Notes: generated by a model not told the origin, from the letters alone. 64,000 nucleotides of DNA from Actinomadura opuntiae (GCF_030283205.1 NZ_JASNWF010000010.1:62001-126000); one strand, 5' to 3'. Shown: positions 24,844-33,973, counted from the first letter of the stretch. Numbers and translations are program-made.

Positions 24844-25905
24844 GTGCTGTCCCTCGCGCGGAGAACCCCCCGCACACCCCTGGCGAAGGAGGCCGCCGCG
24901 CCCCCCGCCCGGCACCCGGCGGTCCGCTGGGCCGGGCTCGGCGCCCTCGCCGCCCTCCTGCTGCTGGCGGCCGCGGCGAGCCTGGCCGTCGGCGCCGAGC
25001 ACGTCCCGATCGGGAAGGTCGCGTCGGCCGTGGTCGCGCCGGACGGGTCGCGGGACGCGCTGATCGTGCACGAGCTGCGGCTCCCGCGCACCCTGCTCGG
25101 CATCGGCGCCGGCGTCGCGCTCGGCCTGGCCGGCGCGGTGATGCAGGCGCTCACCCGCAACCCGCTCGCCGAACCCGGGCTGCTCGGCGTGAACGGCGGC
25201 GCCGCGCTCGCGGTCGTCGTCGTCATCGGGACGTTCCGCGCCGACGACGTCCTGGTCTACGTGTGGGCGGCGTTCGCCGGGGCTGCGGGCGCCGCTGTGC
25301 TCGTCCACACGATCGGCGCGCGCGGGCGCGGCGGCACCTCGCCCGCGCGGCTGGTGCTGGCGGGCGCCGCCGTCAACGCCGTGTTCAGCGCGCTGACGGC
25401 CGGGCTGATGCTGCTCAGCCCGCGCGCCTTCAACGGCTTCCGGTTCTGGCAGGTCGGCAGTCTCGCCGGGCGCGACACCGGGGTGTTCCTGCGGGTACTG
25501 CCGTTCATCGCCGCCGGGACGGTGCTGGCCCTGCTGCTCGCCCGGCCGCTGAACGCCCTCGGCCTCGGCGACGAGGCGGGCCGCGCGCTCGGCGCCCACC
25601 CCGGACGGACGCGGGCGCTCGGCGCGCTGGCGGTCGTGCTGCTGTGCGGTGCGGCGACCGCGGCCGCCGGGCCCATCACGTTCCTCGGCCTCGCCGTCCC
25701 GTACGCGGTCCGCGCCTTCGTCGGGCCCGACCAGCGCTGGGTGCTGCCGTACTCGCTGCTGCTCGCGCCCGTCCTGCTGCTCGCCGCCGACATCGCCGGA
25801 CGCGTCGTCACGCCGGGCGAGCTGCAGACCGGGATCGTCACCGCCTTCCTCGGCGCGCCGCTGTTCATGCTGATCGTCCGGCGCGGAAGGACGCGTGACC
25901 TGTGA
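24844..25905 (+). CDS. Ferric-siderophore ABC permease, FecCD/BtuC family (first subunit)
   Basis: The protein has 353 residues with about nine or ten membrane helices. Family blocks: LRLPRTLLGIGAGVALGLAGA, VMQALTRNPLAEPGLLGVNGG and AAAGPITFLGLAVPYAVRAFVG. The GTG at 24844 lies immediately after an iron box with no ribosome site, so the mRNA may be leaderless or the true start slightly downstream. It forms the inner-membrane channel with the next permease for return of the ferri-siderophore. No ATPase gene is adjacent. Confidence 0.85.
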   Translation: MLSLARRTPRTPLAKEAAAPPARHPAVRWAGLGALAALLLLAAAASLAVGAEHVPIGKVASAVVAPDGSRDALIVHELRLPRTLLGIGAGVALGLAGAVMQALTRNPLAEPGLLGVNGGAALAVVVVIGTFRADDVLVYVWAAFAGAAGAAVLVHTIGARGRGGTSPARLVLAGAAVNAVFSALTAGLMLLSPRAFNGFRFWQVGSLAGRDTGVFLRVLPFIAAGTVLALLLARPLNALGLGDEAGRALGAHPGRTRALGALAVVLLCGAATAAAGPITFLGLAVPYAVRAFVGPDQRWVLPYSLLLAPVLLLAADIAGRVVTPGELQTGIVTAFLGAPLFMLIVRRGRTRDL

Positions 25906-26930
25906 GCCGCGTGGTGCGGGCCGGCGGGGTGTCGGTGCGGTGGGAGCCGCGGGCGGCGCTGGTGTGCGGGCTGGTGGCGCTGGTCGCGGCGGGCGCCGCG
26001 GTGCTCGTCGTCGGTTCCGGCGAGTTCCCGATCTCGCCCGCCGACGTGGTGCGCTCGCTGGTCGGGCAGGGCGACCAGGCGACCGACTTCATCGTCCGGA
26101 CGCTGCGGCTGCCCCGCGCCGTCACCGGGCTGCTCGCCGGGCTGGCGCTCGGGATGAGCGGGGCGATCTTCCAGAGCATGTCCCGCAACCCGCTCGGCAG
26201 CCCCGACCTCATCGGCTTCACCACCGGATCGGCGACCGGCGCGCTGCTGCAGATCCTGGTGTTCGGCGGCGGCGCGGTCGCGATCACCGTCAGCTCGGTC
26301 GCGGGCGCGTTCCTCACCGCCGCCGGCGTGTACGCCGTCGCCTACCGGCGCGGCGGCGGCGTGCACGGCGTCCGGCTGGTGCTGATCGGGGTGGCCGCCG
26401 CCGCGATGCTGGAGGCGGCGAACTCCTACCTCATCACCCGCGCCGAGCTGCGCGAGGCGTACGAGGCCGCGTTCTGGCTGACCGGGAGCCTGAACGGGCG
26501 CGGCTGGGCGCAGGCCGTGCCGCTCGCCGTCGCGCTCGCGGTGCTCGTCCCGATGGCGCTGCTGCTCGCCCGCCCGCTCGGCATGGGGGAGATGGGCGAC
26601 GACGCGGCGCGGGCGCTCGGCGTTCCCGTCCAGCGGACGCGCGCGCTGCTCATGGTCGCGGGCGTCGGGCTCGTCGCGGCGGCGACCGCGGCGGCGGGCC
26701 CGGTGCCGTTCGTCGCGCTCGCGGCGCCGCAGCTCGCGCGGCGGCTGACCCGCCGTCCCGGCGCGCAGCTGCTGCCCGCCGGGCTGACCGGTGCCGCGCT
26801 GCTGGCCTGCGGCGACCTGATCTCGCTGCACCTGCCGGTCGCGATGCCGGTCGGCGTGGTCACCGGCGTGCTCGGCGGCGCATACCTGGCGTGGCTGCTG
26901 CTGGTCCCGGGACGCCGCGCGGCCACCTGA
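25902..26930 (+). CDS. Ferric-siderophore ABC permease, FecCD/BtuC family (second subunit)
   Basis: The protein has 342 residues. It shows LRLPRAVTGLLAGLALGMSGA, FQSMSRNPLGSPDLIGFTTG and AAAGPVPFVALAAPQLARRL, the same family as its neighbour. The GTG start overlaps the previous stop as GTGA. The pair would work with the lipoprotein at 47603-48619 and an ATPase encoded elsewhere. Confidence 0.85.
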   Translation: MSRVVRAGGVSVRWEPRAALVCGLVALVAAGAAVLVVGSGEFPISPADVVRSLVGQGDQATDFIVRTLRLPRAVTGLLAGLALGMSGAIFQSMSRNPLGSPDLIGFTTGSATGALLQILVFGGGAVAITVSSVAGAFLTAAGVYAVAYRRGGGVHGVRLVLIGVAAAAMLEAANSYLITRAELREAYEAAFWLTGSLNGRGWAQAVPLAVALAVLVPMALLLARPLGMGEMGDDAARALGVPVQRTRALLMVAGVGLVAAATAAAGPVPFVALAAPQLARRLTRRPGAQLLPAGLTGAALLACGDLISLHLPVAMPVGVVTGVLGGAYLAWLLLVPGRRAAT

Positions 26931-26964
26931 CAGCGCCCGCGTTGACGGCGGGGCGGCGATCAAT

Positions 26965-26983
26965 TTAGGTTAGCCTTACCTAA
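26965..26983 (+). promoter_or_regulatory. Iron box before the first NRPS gene
   Basis: TTAGGTTAGCCTTACCTAA matches 17 of 19 bases of the consensus. It lies 15 bases upstream of the NRPS GTG, with GAGGGGAG (26987-26994) as ribosome site. Confidence 0.85.
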
Positions 26984-26998
26984 GTTGAGGGGAGTTCC

Positions 26999-29900
26999 GT
27001 GCTGACCCGAGAAGAGCTGCACGCCGCGCTGACCGACGTGCTGGGCGAGGACGCAGAGCCGGGCGACAACCTGATCGAGCTCGGGATGGACTCGATCCGC
27101 CTCATGCAGCTGACCGGGCGGCTGCGCCGCCGCGGCGTCGAGGTCCGCTTCGCCGAGCTGGCCGAGCGGCCCACCCTCGCCGGCTGGTGGGACCTGCTCG
27201 CCGAGCGCGGCCAGATGGAGGCCCGTCCTCCCGAGCCCTCTCCTGAGCCGGAGGAGGGCGAGCCGGACGGGCCGTTCCCGCTCGCGCTGATGCAGCACGC
27301 GTACTGGATCGGCCGCGACTCCGGCCAGTCGCTCGGCTCGGTCGCCGCCCACCTCTACGTCGAACTGGACGGCCGCGCCATCGACCCGTCCCGCTTCGAG
27401 TCGGCCGTGCGCGCGCTCGCCGAACGCCACCCGATGCTGCGCGTCGCGGTCGGCGACGACGGGACGCAGCGGATCCTGCCGGAGCGTCCCGGGCCCGCCG
27501 TGACCGTCCACGACCTGCGCGACGCCGCCGACCCCGGCGCAGAGCTCGACCGGATCCGCGCCGAGATGTCGCGGCAGCGGCTCCCCATCGAGGACGGCCG
27601 CGTCTTCGACGCCCGCCTCAGCCTGCTCTCCGAGGGCACCGCCCGGCTCCACCTGGACGTCGACATGATCGCCGCCGACGCGATGAGCTACCGCGTCATG
27701 CTCGCCGACCTCGCCGCGCTCTACGAGGGCGAAACGCTCGCCTCCATCCGCTACGGCTACGCCCGCTACCTCGCCGACGACCCCCGCGCCGACGCCCGCG
27801 AACAGGACCGGCGGTGGTGGGCCGACCGGCTCGCCGACCTGCCGGGCCCGCCCGAACTGCCGGTCGTCCCCGACCCGGGCGACGAGGTCGAGCGCCTGCA
27901 CCACTGGCTGCCGCCGCAGGAGAAGGCCCGGCTCATCGCCCGCGCGCACGCCGAGGGCGTCACCCCGGCGATGGCGCTCGCCGCCGTGTTCGCCGAGGTC
28001 ATCGGCGCGTGGTCGGCGACGCCGCGGTTCCTGCTGAATCTGCCGCTGTTCCACCGCGAGCCCGTCCATCCGGACGTGGACTCCGTGGTCGGCGACTTCA
28101 CCGGCTCGATCATGCTGGAGGCCGACCTCACCGAGGAGCTGCCGTTCGTCGCCCGCGCCCGCGCCGTGCAGGCGAACCTGCACACCGCCGGCGCGCACAG
28201 CGACTACTCGGGCCTTGAGGTGCTGCGCGACCTGTCCCGGCTGCGCGGCGAGCAGGTCCTCGCGCCGATCGTGTACACGAGCGCGCTCAATCTCGGCGAG
28301 CTGTTCGGCGACGCGGTCCGCGAGCGGTTCGGCGAACCCGCCTGGATCATCTCGCAGGGCCCGCAGGTGCTGCTGGACGCGCAGGTCACCGAGGTGTCCG
28401 GCGGGCTGCTGCTGAACTGGGACATGCGCCGCCCCGCGTTCCCCGACGGCGTGGCGGAGGCGATGTTCGCCGCCTACACCGCCGCGATCACCCGGCTCGG
28501 CGCGGACAGCGCCGACTGGGACGCGCCGCTCGGCATCGGCGCGACGCCGGAGCAACTGCGCGTCCGGCACCGCCTCAACGCCACCGAGGCCCCGCCGCCG
28601 TCCATTCTGACCAAGGGGTTCTTCGAGCACGCCCGCCGCGCCCCGGATGCACCCGCGCTGCATTGGGGCGACGACGGGACCTTCACCTACGGCGAACTCG
28701 CAGACCAGGCACTGCGCATCGCCGCCGCCCTCATCGCACACGGCGTCCGTTCCGGTGACCGGGTCTCGATCGAGCTTCCCAAGGGGCCCGATCAAGTAGC
28801 CGCGGCGCTCGGCGTTCTCGCCGCGGGCGCCGCGTACGTACCGATCGGACCGGAGCAGCCGGCCGCGCGCCGTGAGAAGATCCGTGCGGGCGCCGCCGTC
28901 GCGGCGTCGGTCACGCCCGATTTCGCGCCCGCCGCGGAGCCGCTCGCCGAGCCCGTCGCGGTCCGTCCCGACCAGGTGGCGTACGTCCTGTTCACCTCCG
29001 GGTCGACGGGCGAGCCGAAGGGTGTCGAGGTCTCGCACGGCGCCGCGATGAACACCATCGGCGACCTCGTCGGGCGCTTCTCGATCGGCTCGGGCGACGT
29101 CACCCTCGCCGTCTCCGCCCTCGACTTCGACCTGTCGGTGTTCGACCTGTTCGCGGCATGGACGGCGGGCGGCGCCGTCGTCATCCCGGACGAGGACGAG
29201 CGCCGCGACGCCGCCCGCTGGAACGCCCTCGCCGCCCGCTGGTCGGTGACCGTGCTCAACAGCGTCCCGTCCGTCCTGGAGATGCTGCTGCGCTCCGGGC
29301 CCGTCCCGTCCCTGCGGCTGGTGCTGCTCGGCGGCGACTGGGTCGGCACCCACCTGCCCGGGCTCCTCGCCGAGCGGGCGCCGGGCGCCCGGTTCGTTGC
29401 GCTCGGCGGCACCACCGAGACCGCGATCCACTCCACGGTGCAGGAGGTCGCGGGCGAGGTCCCAACCGACTGGCGCGCCGTCCCGTACGGGGTGCCGCTC
29501 GGCGGCGTCGCCTGCCGGGTCGTCGACGACCTGGGCCGCGACCGGCCCGACTGGGTCGCGGGCGAGCTGTGGATCGGCGGCGCGGGCGTCGCCGATGGCT
29601 ACACCGGCGACCTGGAGCGCACCGCCGACCGGTTCGTCGTCCGCGACGGAACCCGCTGGTACCGCACCGGCGACCTCGCCCGCTACCGGCCGGACGGGAC
29701 GCTGGAGTTCCTCGGCCGCCGCGACCACCAGGTGAAGGTCCGCGGCTTCCGCATCGAGCTCGGCGAGGTCGAGGCGGCGCTGCGCGACCACCCGGCCGTC
29801 GAACGCGCCGTGGCGCTGCTCGCCGGGAACCGCCTGTGCGCCGCCGTCACGCCCGGCGGCGCCTCCGCCGACGCGGTGCTGGCGCACGCCCGCGACCTGC

Positions 29901-30358
29901 TGCCGCCGCACATGGTGCCGGAGGTGCTCGTCCCGGTCGCCGAACTGCCGCTCACCGCCAACGGCAAGGTCGACCGCAAGGCGCTCGCCGCGCTCGCCGC
30001 CGCCGAGGCCGGGCAGGAGAGCGCCGGCCACACCGAACCCGAGACGGCCTTGGAAAGGGTGCTGGCCCGGATCGCCGCCGAGGTGCTGGGGAGGGAACGC
30101 GTCGGCGCGGGCGCCGACTTCTTCGCCCTCGGCGGCGACTCCGTCCTCGCCACGACCGTGGTCGCCCGGCTGCGCGAGGCCCTGGACACCTCCGCCCTCC
30201 CGGTCCGCGTCCTGTTCGCCGAGCGGACCATCGCGCGCATCGCCCGCCGCTTCACCGAACTGGAGGACGTCCCGGGCCGCCTGGAGGCGGTCGCCGCGAT
30301 CTGGCTGGAGATCGACGCGATGTCCGACGACGAGGTCGAAGCCCATCTCGCCGGCTGA
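26999..30358 (+). CDS. Siderophore NRPS: ArCP-Cy-A-PCP (MbtB-like)
   Basis: The protein has 1119 residues. Residues 1-75 are an aryl-carrier domain (ELGMDS, Ser about 32). A heterocyclization domain follows: FPLALMQHAYWIGR, then DMIAADAMS (residues 222-230), the Cy motif DxxxxDxxS replacing HHxxxDG. The adenylation domain has VLFTSGSTGEPKG near 662. Its pocket, read by eye, is D-L-F-N-L-G-L-I-H-K, close to Cys-type codes but with Gly and His changes, so Cys or Ser is possible. The PCP has FFALGGDS (Ser about 1048). It should accept salicylate, add and cyclise the amino acid to a phenyl-thiazoline or -oxazoline, and pass it to the 4021-residue NRPS. The start is GTG. Confidence 0.9.
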   Translation: MLTREELHAALTDVLGEDAEPGDNLIELGMDSIRLMQLTGRLRRRGVEVRFAELAERPTLAGWWDLLAERGQMEARPPEPSPEPEEGEPDGPFPLALMQHAYWIGRDSGQSLGSVAAHLYVELDGRAIDPSRFESAVRALAERHPMLRVAVGDDGTQRILPERPGPAVTVHDLRDAADPGAELDRIRAEMSRQRLPIEDGRVFDARLSLLSEGTARLHLDVDMIAADAMSYRVMLADLAALYEGETLASIRYGYARYLADDPRADAREQDRRWWADRLADLPGPPELPVVPDPGDEVERLHHWLPPQEKARLIARAHAEGVTPAMALAAVFAEVIGAWSATPRFLLNLPLFHREPVHPDVDSVVGDFTGSIMLEADLTEELPFVARARAVQANLHTAGAHSDYSGLEVLRDLSRLRGEQVLAPIVYTSALNLGELFGDAVRERFGEPAWIISQGPQVLLDAQVTEVSGGLLLNWDMRRPAFPDGVAEAMFAAYTAAITRLGADSADWDAPLGIGATPEQLRVRHRLNATEAPPPSILTKGFFEHARRAPDAPALHWGDDGTFTYGELADQALRIAAALIAHGVRSGDRVSIELPKGPDQVAAALGVLAAGAAYVPIGPEQPAARREKIRAGAAVAASVTPDFAPAAEPLAEPVAVRPDQVAYVLFTSGSTGEPKGVEVSHGAAMNTIGDLVGRFSIGSGDVTLAVSALDFDLSVFDLFAAWTAGGAVVIPDEDERRDAARWNALAARWSVTVLNSVPSVLEMLLRSGPVPSLRLVLLGGDWVGTHLPGLLAERAPGARFVALGGTTETAIHSTVQEVAGEVPTDWRAVPYGVPLGGVACRVVDDLGRDRPDWVAGELWIGGAGVADGYTGDLERTADRFVVRDGTRWYRTGDLARYRPDGTLEFLGRRDHQVKVRGFRIELGEVEAALRDHPAVERAVALLAGNRLCAAVTPGGASADAVLAHARDLLPPHMVPEVLVPVAELPLTANGKVDRKALAALAAAEAGQESAGHTEPETALERVLARIAAEVLGRERVGAGADFFALGGDSVLATTVVARLREALDTSALPVRVLFAERTIARIARRFTELEDVPGRLEAVAAIWLEIDAMSDDEVEAHLAG

Positions 30359-30373
30359 CCGAACCTCGTTCAC

Positions 30374-30423
30374 TTGCGGCGAGTCGTCGTTATGAGGCGT
30401 CCCATAACGACGACTCGCCGCAA
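30374..30423. terminator. Bidirectional terminator with perfect 21-bp stem
   Basis: Arms 30374-30394 and 30403-30423 are perfect reverse complements (outer bases TTGCGGCGAG / CTCGCCGCAA) around the 8-base loop AGGCGTCC. It lies between the NRPS stop and the convergent EntS-like gene. Confidence 0.9.
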
Positions 30424-30424
30424 C

Positions 30425-31681
30425 TCAACGTTCGGGTTCGGGGGTTGGGGCGGGGGCGAGGGTGGCGGTTCGCAGGGAGGTCAGCGTGAGCGCGAGCGCC
30501 AGGGCGAGGACGGCGCTGACCGTCCCGTAGACGACGATGGCCGGGCCCGGGGCCATGTAGCGGCCGAGGGCGCCGGCGCCGAGCGATCCGACGGCGGTGC
30601 CGCCGGTCTCCTGCGCCGCCCACAGCGAGTTGACGCGGCCGAGATGCGAGTCGGGGGTGTGCGACTGGATGAGGCCGTAGCGCAGGATCTCCTCGACGGA
30701 CGCCGCGAACCCGTAGGCGAACAGGATCGCGACGGCGAGGGCCGGATGCCGGGCCAGGCCCGTGCACGCCAGCGCGACGAACCCGGCGACGGACGCGACG
30801 AGCAGCGCGAGGCCGGGAACGCGGACCGACCCCGCCCAGCCGCTGGTCACGGAGGCGAGGACCGCGCCGCAGGCAGGCGCCGCGTACAGCAGCCCGACCG
30901 TGGTGGGGCCGCCGTCGAGGCCGCGTTCGGCGAACGCCGGCATCAGCACCGGGATGCCGCCCGCGACCATGAACAGCAGGCCGAGCAGCATCAGCGAGCC
31001 GACGACGCGATGGGACGTGACGAACCGCAGCCCGCCGCCGATCGACTTCAGCGGATGCGCGTCCGTCTCGTCTCCGCGCGCGGGCTCCAGCTTCGGCAGC
31101 GAGGTCAGCAGGCCCAGCGTGCCGAGCGTGCCTGCGGCGGCCGCCGCGTAGTTCCAGCCGACGCCGAACGCCGAGACCACGAGCCCGCCGAGCGCGGGCG
31201 ACAGCATCGATCCGAGCCGGACGGTCAGCGCGTTAAGCGCGCCCGCCGCGACGAGCTTGTCCGGGCCGACGAGCGCGGGCGTCGCGGCCAGCAGCGCGGT
31301 GATCGCGACGCCGGTGGCGAGGCCGTCCCACGCGGCGAGGACGTACAGCGCCGCGGACGACGGGGACGGCAGGAACGCGTTGAGGGCCAGCAGCGCGAAC
31401 GCGATCCCGGAGGCGGTGCGGGCGCGGAACATGAGCCGCCGCCGGTCCTGCCGGTCGGCGAGCACGCCGCCCCACAGGAACCCGGCCAGCAGCGCGAATC
31501 CCTCGGCCGCCGACACGGCGCCGACCTGCACGGTCGAGCCGGTCAGGGCGTAGACCTGCACGGGGACGGCGACGGCCAGCATGCCGATCCCGAAGACCGA
31601 GACGGTGCGGGCGATGAACACGTTGCGGAACGGCCGGCTGTCGCGCAGCGGGCCGATGTCCAGGGCGAGGCGCCGGAGCAT
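30425..31681 (-). CDS. EntS-like MFS siderophore exporter
   Basis: The protein has 418 residues with twelve predicted helices. The N terminus ALDIGPLRDSRPFRNVFIAR, the ALTGSTVQVGAVSAAEG block and the loop GGVLADRQDRRRLMF are characteristic of enterobactin-exporter-type MFS proteins. It should export the finished siderophore across the cytoplasmic membrane. It is transcribed divergently from panD across a shared iron box (31714-31732), so it should be iron-repressed. Confidence 0.85.
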   Translation of the reverse strand: MLRRLALDIGPLRDSRPFRNVFIARTVSVFGIGMLAVAVPVQVYALTGSTVQVGAVSAAEGFALLAGFLWGGVLADRQDRRRLMFRARTASGIAFALLALNAFLPSPSSAALYVLAAWDGLATGVAITALLAATPALVGPDKLVAAGALNALTVRLGSMLSPALGGLVVSAFGVGWNYAAAAAGTLGTLGLLTSLPKLEPARGDETDAHPLKSIGGGLRFVTSHRVVGSLMLLGLLFMVAGGIPVLMPAFAERGLDGGPTTVGLLYAAPACGAVLASVTSGWAGSVRVPGLALLVASVAGFVALACTGLARHPALAVAILFAYGFAASVEEILRYGLIQSHTPDSHLGRVNSLWAAQETGGTAVGSLGAGALGRYMAPGPAIVVYGTVSAVLALALALTLTSLRTATLAPAPTPEPER

Positions 31682-31713
31682 CGTCGGGGGTTCTCCTCGG
31701 ATGGGGGAGTAGC

Positions 31714-31732
31714 TAAGGTAAGCCTATCCTTA
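31714..31732. promoter_or_regulatory. Iron box shared by exporter and panD
   Basis: TAAGGTAAGCCTATCCTTA lies in the 79-base divergent gap. It agrees with only 14 of 19 consensus bases but is strongly self-complementary, with CTAAGG / CCTTAG at its edges. Confidence 0.75.
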
Positions 31733-31760
31733 GTTGATCGTGAGAGAAGGGGACCTCCCG

Positions 31761-32168
31761 GTGCAGCGCACGCTGATGAACGGAAAGATCCACCGAGCGA
31801 CCGTGACCCAGGCCGACCTGCACTACGTGGGCTCGCTGACGATCGACGCGGACCTGATGGACGCCGCCGGCATCGCCGAGGGCGAGCAGGTCCACCTCGT
31901 CGACATCACCAACGGCTCCCGCCTGGTCACCTACGCCATCACCGGCGAGGCCGGCAGCGGCGTCATCGGCGTGAACGGCGCCGCGGCCCGCCTCGTCCAG
32001 CCCGGAGACCTGGTCATCGTCATCACCTATGCGGCGCTGGACGAGGCCGAGCTGTCCGCCCACCGGCCCCGCGTCGTCCACGTGGACGGCGCCAACCGCA
32101 TCGTCGCGCTCGGCTCCGACCCGGCCGAGCCCGTGCCCGGCGCCGCCGCCCAGCTCGCCGGACGCTGA
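31761..32168 (+). CDS. panD: Aspartate 1-decarboxylase within the siderophore cluster
   Basis: The protein has 135 residues. NGKIHRATVTQADLHYVGSL carries the Gly24-Ser25 self-cleavage site at the same positions as in E. coli PanD; cleavage creates the pyruvoyl cofactor. Tyr and Thr of the active site appear in YAITGEAGSGVIGVNGAAA. It makes beta-alanine from aspartate. GTG 31761 follows AAGGGGA. It is downstream of an iron box and 5 bases before the salicylate ligase, so its beta-alanine is probably meant for the NRPS module whose pocket reads as beta-Ala, rather than for pantothenate (inference). Confidence 0.9.
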   Translation: MQRTLMNGKIHRATVTQADLHYVGSLTIDADLMDAAGIAEGEQVHLVDITNGSRLVTYAITGEAGSGVIGVNGAAARLVQPGDLVIVITYAALDEAELSAHRPRVVHVDGANRIVALGSDPAEPVPGAAAQLAGR

Positions 32169-32173
32169 GCGCC

Positions 32174-33748
32174 ATGGACGGTTTCACCCCCTGGCCCGCC
32201 GACCTGGAAGCGCGCTACAAGGCCGAGGGCTACTGGACGGACCGCGTCCTCGGCGACGTCCTGCGCGGCGACCCCGGCCGCGTCGCGCTCGTCGCAGGAG
32301 ACGACCGCCTCACCTACGCCGACCTCGACCGGCGGGCCGAGCGCATCGCCGCCGGGTTCCTGCGGCTGGGCGTCCGCAACGGCGACCGCGTCGTCGTCCA
32401 ACTGCCCAACACCACCGGCTTCGTCGTGGCGTTCCTCGCGCTCGTGCGGATCGGCGCGGCGCCCGTCCTCGCGCTGCCCGCGCACCGCGAGAGCGAGATC
32501 CGCTACCTGTGCGAGCTGGCCGAGGCCCGCGCCTACGTCTGCGGCGAGACCGACGGCGACTTCGACTACCGGGCGATGGCCCGGACGCTGCCCGTCGAAC
32601 ACGTCGTCGTGGACGGCGACGCCCAGGAGTTCACGGCACTCGCCGACCTGGACGCCGAGCCCGTCGAGCACCCGCGCCCGGACCCCTCCGACGTCGGCGT
32701 GCTCCTGCTGTCCGGCGGGACGACCGGGCTGCCGAAACTCATCCCGCGCACGCACCGCGACTACGTCTACAACTTGGAGGCCAGCGCGGAGGTGTGCGGC
32801 TTCACCCGCGACACCGTCTACCTCGTGGTCCTGCCCGCCGCGCACAACTTCGCGCTCGCCTGCCCCGGTCTGCTCGGCGTATTCGCGGCCGGCGGGACGG
32901 TGGTGCTGGCGCCGTCCGGGGCGCCGGACGAGGCGTTCCCCCTTATCGAGCGCGAGCGCGCGACGGCCTGCGCGGTCGTCCCGCCGATCGCGCTGCTGTG
33001 GCTGGACGCGGCCACCTGGTCCGACGACGACCTGTCCTCGCTGGAGCTGCTGCAGGTCGGCGGCGCGAAGCTGGCCGCCGACCGCGCCGCCGAGATCCCC
33101 GGCCTGCTCGGCTGCCGCCTCCAGCAGGTGTTCGGGATGGCGGAGGGCCTGCTCAACTTCACCCGGCTGGACGACCCGCCCGACCTGGTCCACCGGACGC
33201 AGGGCCGCCCGCTGTCCCCGGCCGACGAGATCCGCGTCGTGGACGCCGACAGCAGGACGGTCGCGCCCGGCGAGGTCGGCGAGCTGCTCACCCGCGGGCC
33301 CTACACGCTGCGCGGCTACTACCGTGCGCCCGCCCACAACGTCCGCGCGTTCACACCGGACGGCTACTACCGCACCGGCGACCTCGTCCGGGAGCTGCCG
33401 TCCGGGCACCTCATCGTCGAGGGTCGTGAGAAGGACCAGATCAACCGGGGCGGCGACAAGGTGTCGGCGGAGGAGCTGGAGGACCATCTCCTCGCCCACC
33501 CGGCGATCCACGACGCCGCCGTCGTCGGTGTCCCCGACCCGGTGATGGGGGAGCGGACGTGCGCGTTCCTCGTCCTCCGCGACGCCGCAAAGGACGCGCC
33601 GCCGACGCTCCGCGACATCAAGGACTTCCTCCGCGCCCGCGGCCTGGCCGCCTACAAGTGGCCCGACCGCCTGGAGACCGCCGAAGCCTTCCCCCGCACC
33701 CCGGTCGGCAAGGTCAGCAAGAAGGCCCTGGCCGCCCGCCTGAGATGA
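32174..33748 (+). CDS. Salicylate-AMP ligase (MbtA/YbtE/DhbE family)
   Basis: The protein has 524 residues. The AMP-binding loop is LLLSGGTTGLPKLIPRTH. Substrate positions point to salicylate rather than 2,3-dihydroxybenzoate: AHNFALACPG has Cys where DhbE has Ser240, and FGMAEGLLNFTRL has Leu where DhbE has Val337. The C-terminal Lys is in TPVGKVSKKAL. It adenylates salicylate and loads the ArCP of the NRPS at 26999. ATG 32174 lies 5 bases after panD; the upstream in-frame stretch runs through other genes and is not coding. Confidence 0.9.
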   Translation: MDGFTPWPADLEARYKAEGYWTDRVLGDVLRGDPGRVALVAGDDRLTYADLDRRAERIAAGFLRLGVRNGDRVVVQLPNTTGFVVAFLALVRIGAAPVLALPAHRESEIRYLCELAEARAYVCGETDGDFDYRAMARTLPVEHVVVDGDAQEFTALADLDAEPVEHPRPDPSDVGVLLLSGGTTGLPKLIPRTHRDYVYNLEASAEVCGFTRDTVYLVVLPAAHNFALACPGLLGVFAAGGTVVLAPSGAPDEAFPLIERERATACAVVPPIALLWLDAATWSDDDLSSLELLQVGGAKLAADRAAEIPGLLGCRLQQVFGMAEGLLNFTRLDDPPDLVHRTQGRPLSPADEIRVVDADSRTVAPGEVGELLTRGPYTLRGYYRAPAHNVRAFTPDGYYRTGDLVRELPSGHLIVEGREKDQINRGGDKVSAEELEDHLLAHPAIHDAAVVGVPDPVMGERTCAFLVLRDAAKDAPPTLRDIKDFLRARGLAAYKWPDRLETAEAFPRTPVGKVSKKALAARLR

Positions 33749-33755
33749 ACCGGCC

Positions 33756-33788
33756 GAGCCCCCTCTGAGCGCAGCTCAGAGGGGGCTC
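33756..33788. terminator. Terminator with perfect 15-bp stem
   Basis: GAGCCCCCTCTGAGC (33756-33770) and GCTCAGAGGGGGCTC (33774-33788) pair perfectly around GCA, directly after the salicylate ligase. Confidence 0.85.
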
Positions 33789-33973
33789 CTCATGGCTCAC
33801 TCGCGGACCGGAACGCTCGCATGTCTTTAGCCTCGACCGTCAGCGACCCGAACGTTGCGATCGCGTGCGAAGCCAAGTTCGAGCGAAGCGAGAACTTGAT
33901 CGCGCAGCGAGGCCCCCAGGGCCGAGTCGAAGCGATGCAGCGAGCGCCGCAGGGGCCGCCGAAGGAAGGCGCT
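33789..33973. other. Convergent intergenic stretch with AGCGA-type short repeats
   Basis: Between the terminator and the salicylate synthase stop lie repeated AGCGA/GCGAGC units (GAGCGAAGCGAG, GCGCAGCGAG, CAGCGAGCGCCGCAG). Short open frames here on both strands lack ribosome sites and codon bias, so I see no gene. Confidence 0.4.

Noticed and set aside
26960..30373. A 1137-codon open frame antisense to the first NRPS gene
   Set aside because: It mirrors the real NRPS; its translation is Gly/Val/Arg/Asp-rich without family motifs, a product of GC3 bias.
30374..32173. Long in-frame extension upstream of the salicylate ligase
   Set aside because: It runs antisense through the exporter gene and out of frame through panD, both of which have clear family motifs. 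The ligase starts at 32174.
33870..33960. AGCGA-type repeats as a CRISPR array
   Set aside because: Units are too short and irregular, without spacer structure or cas genes.
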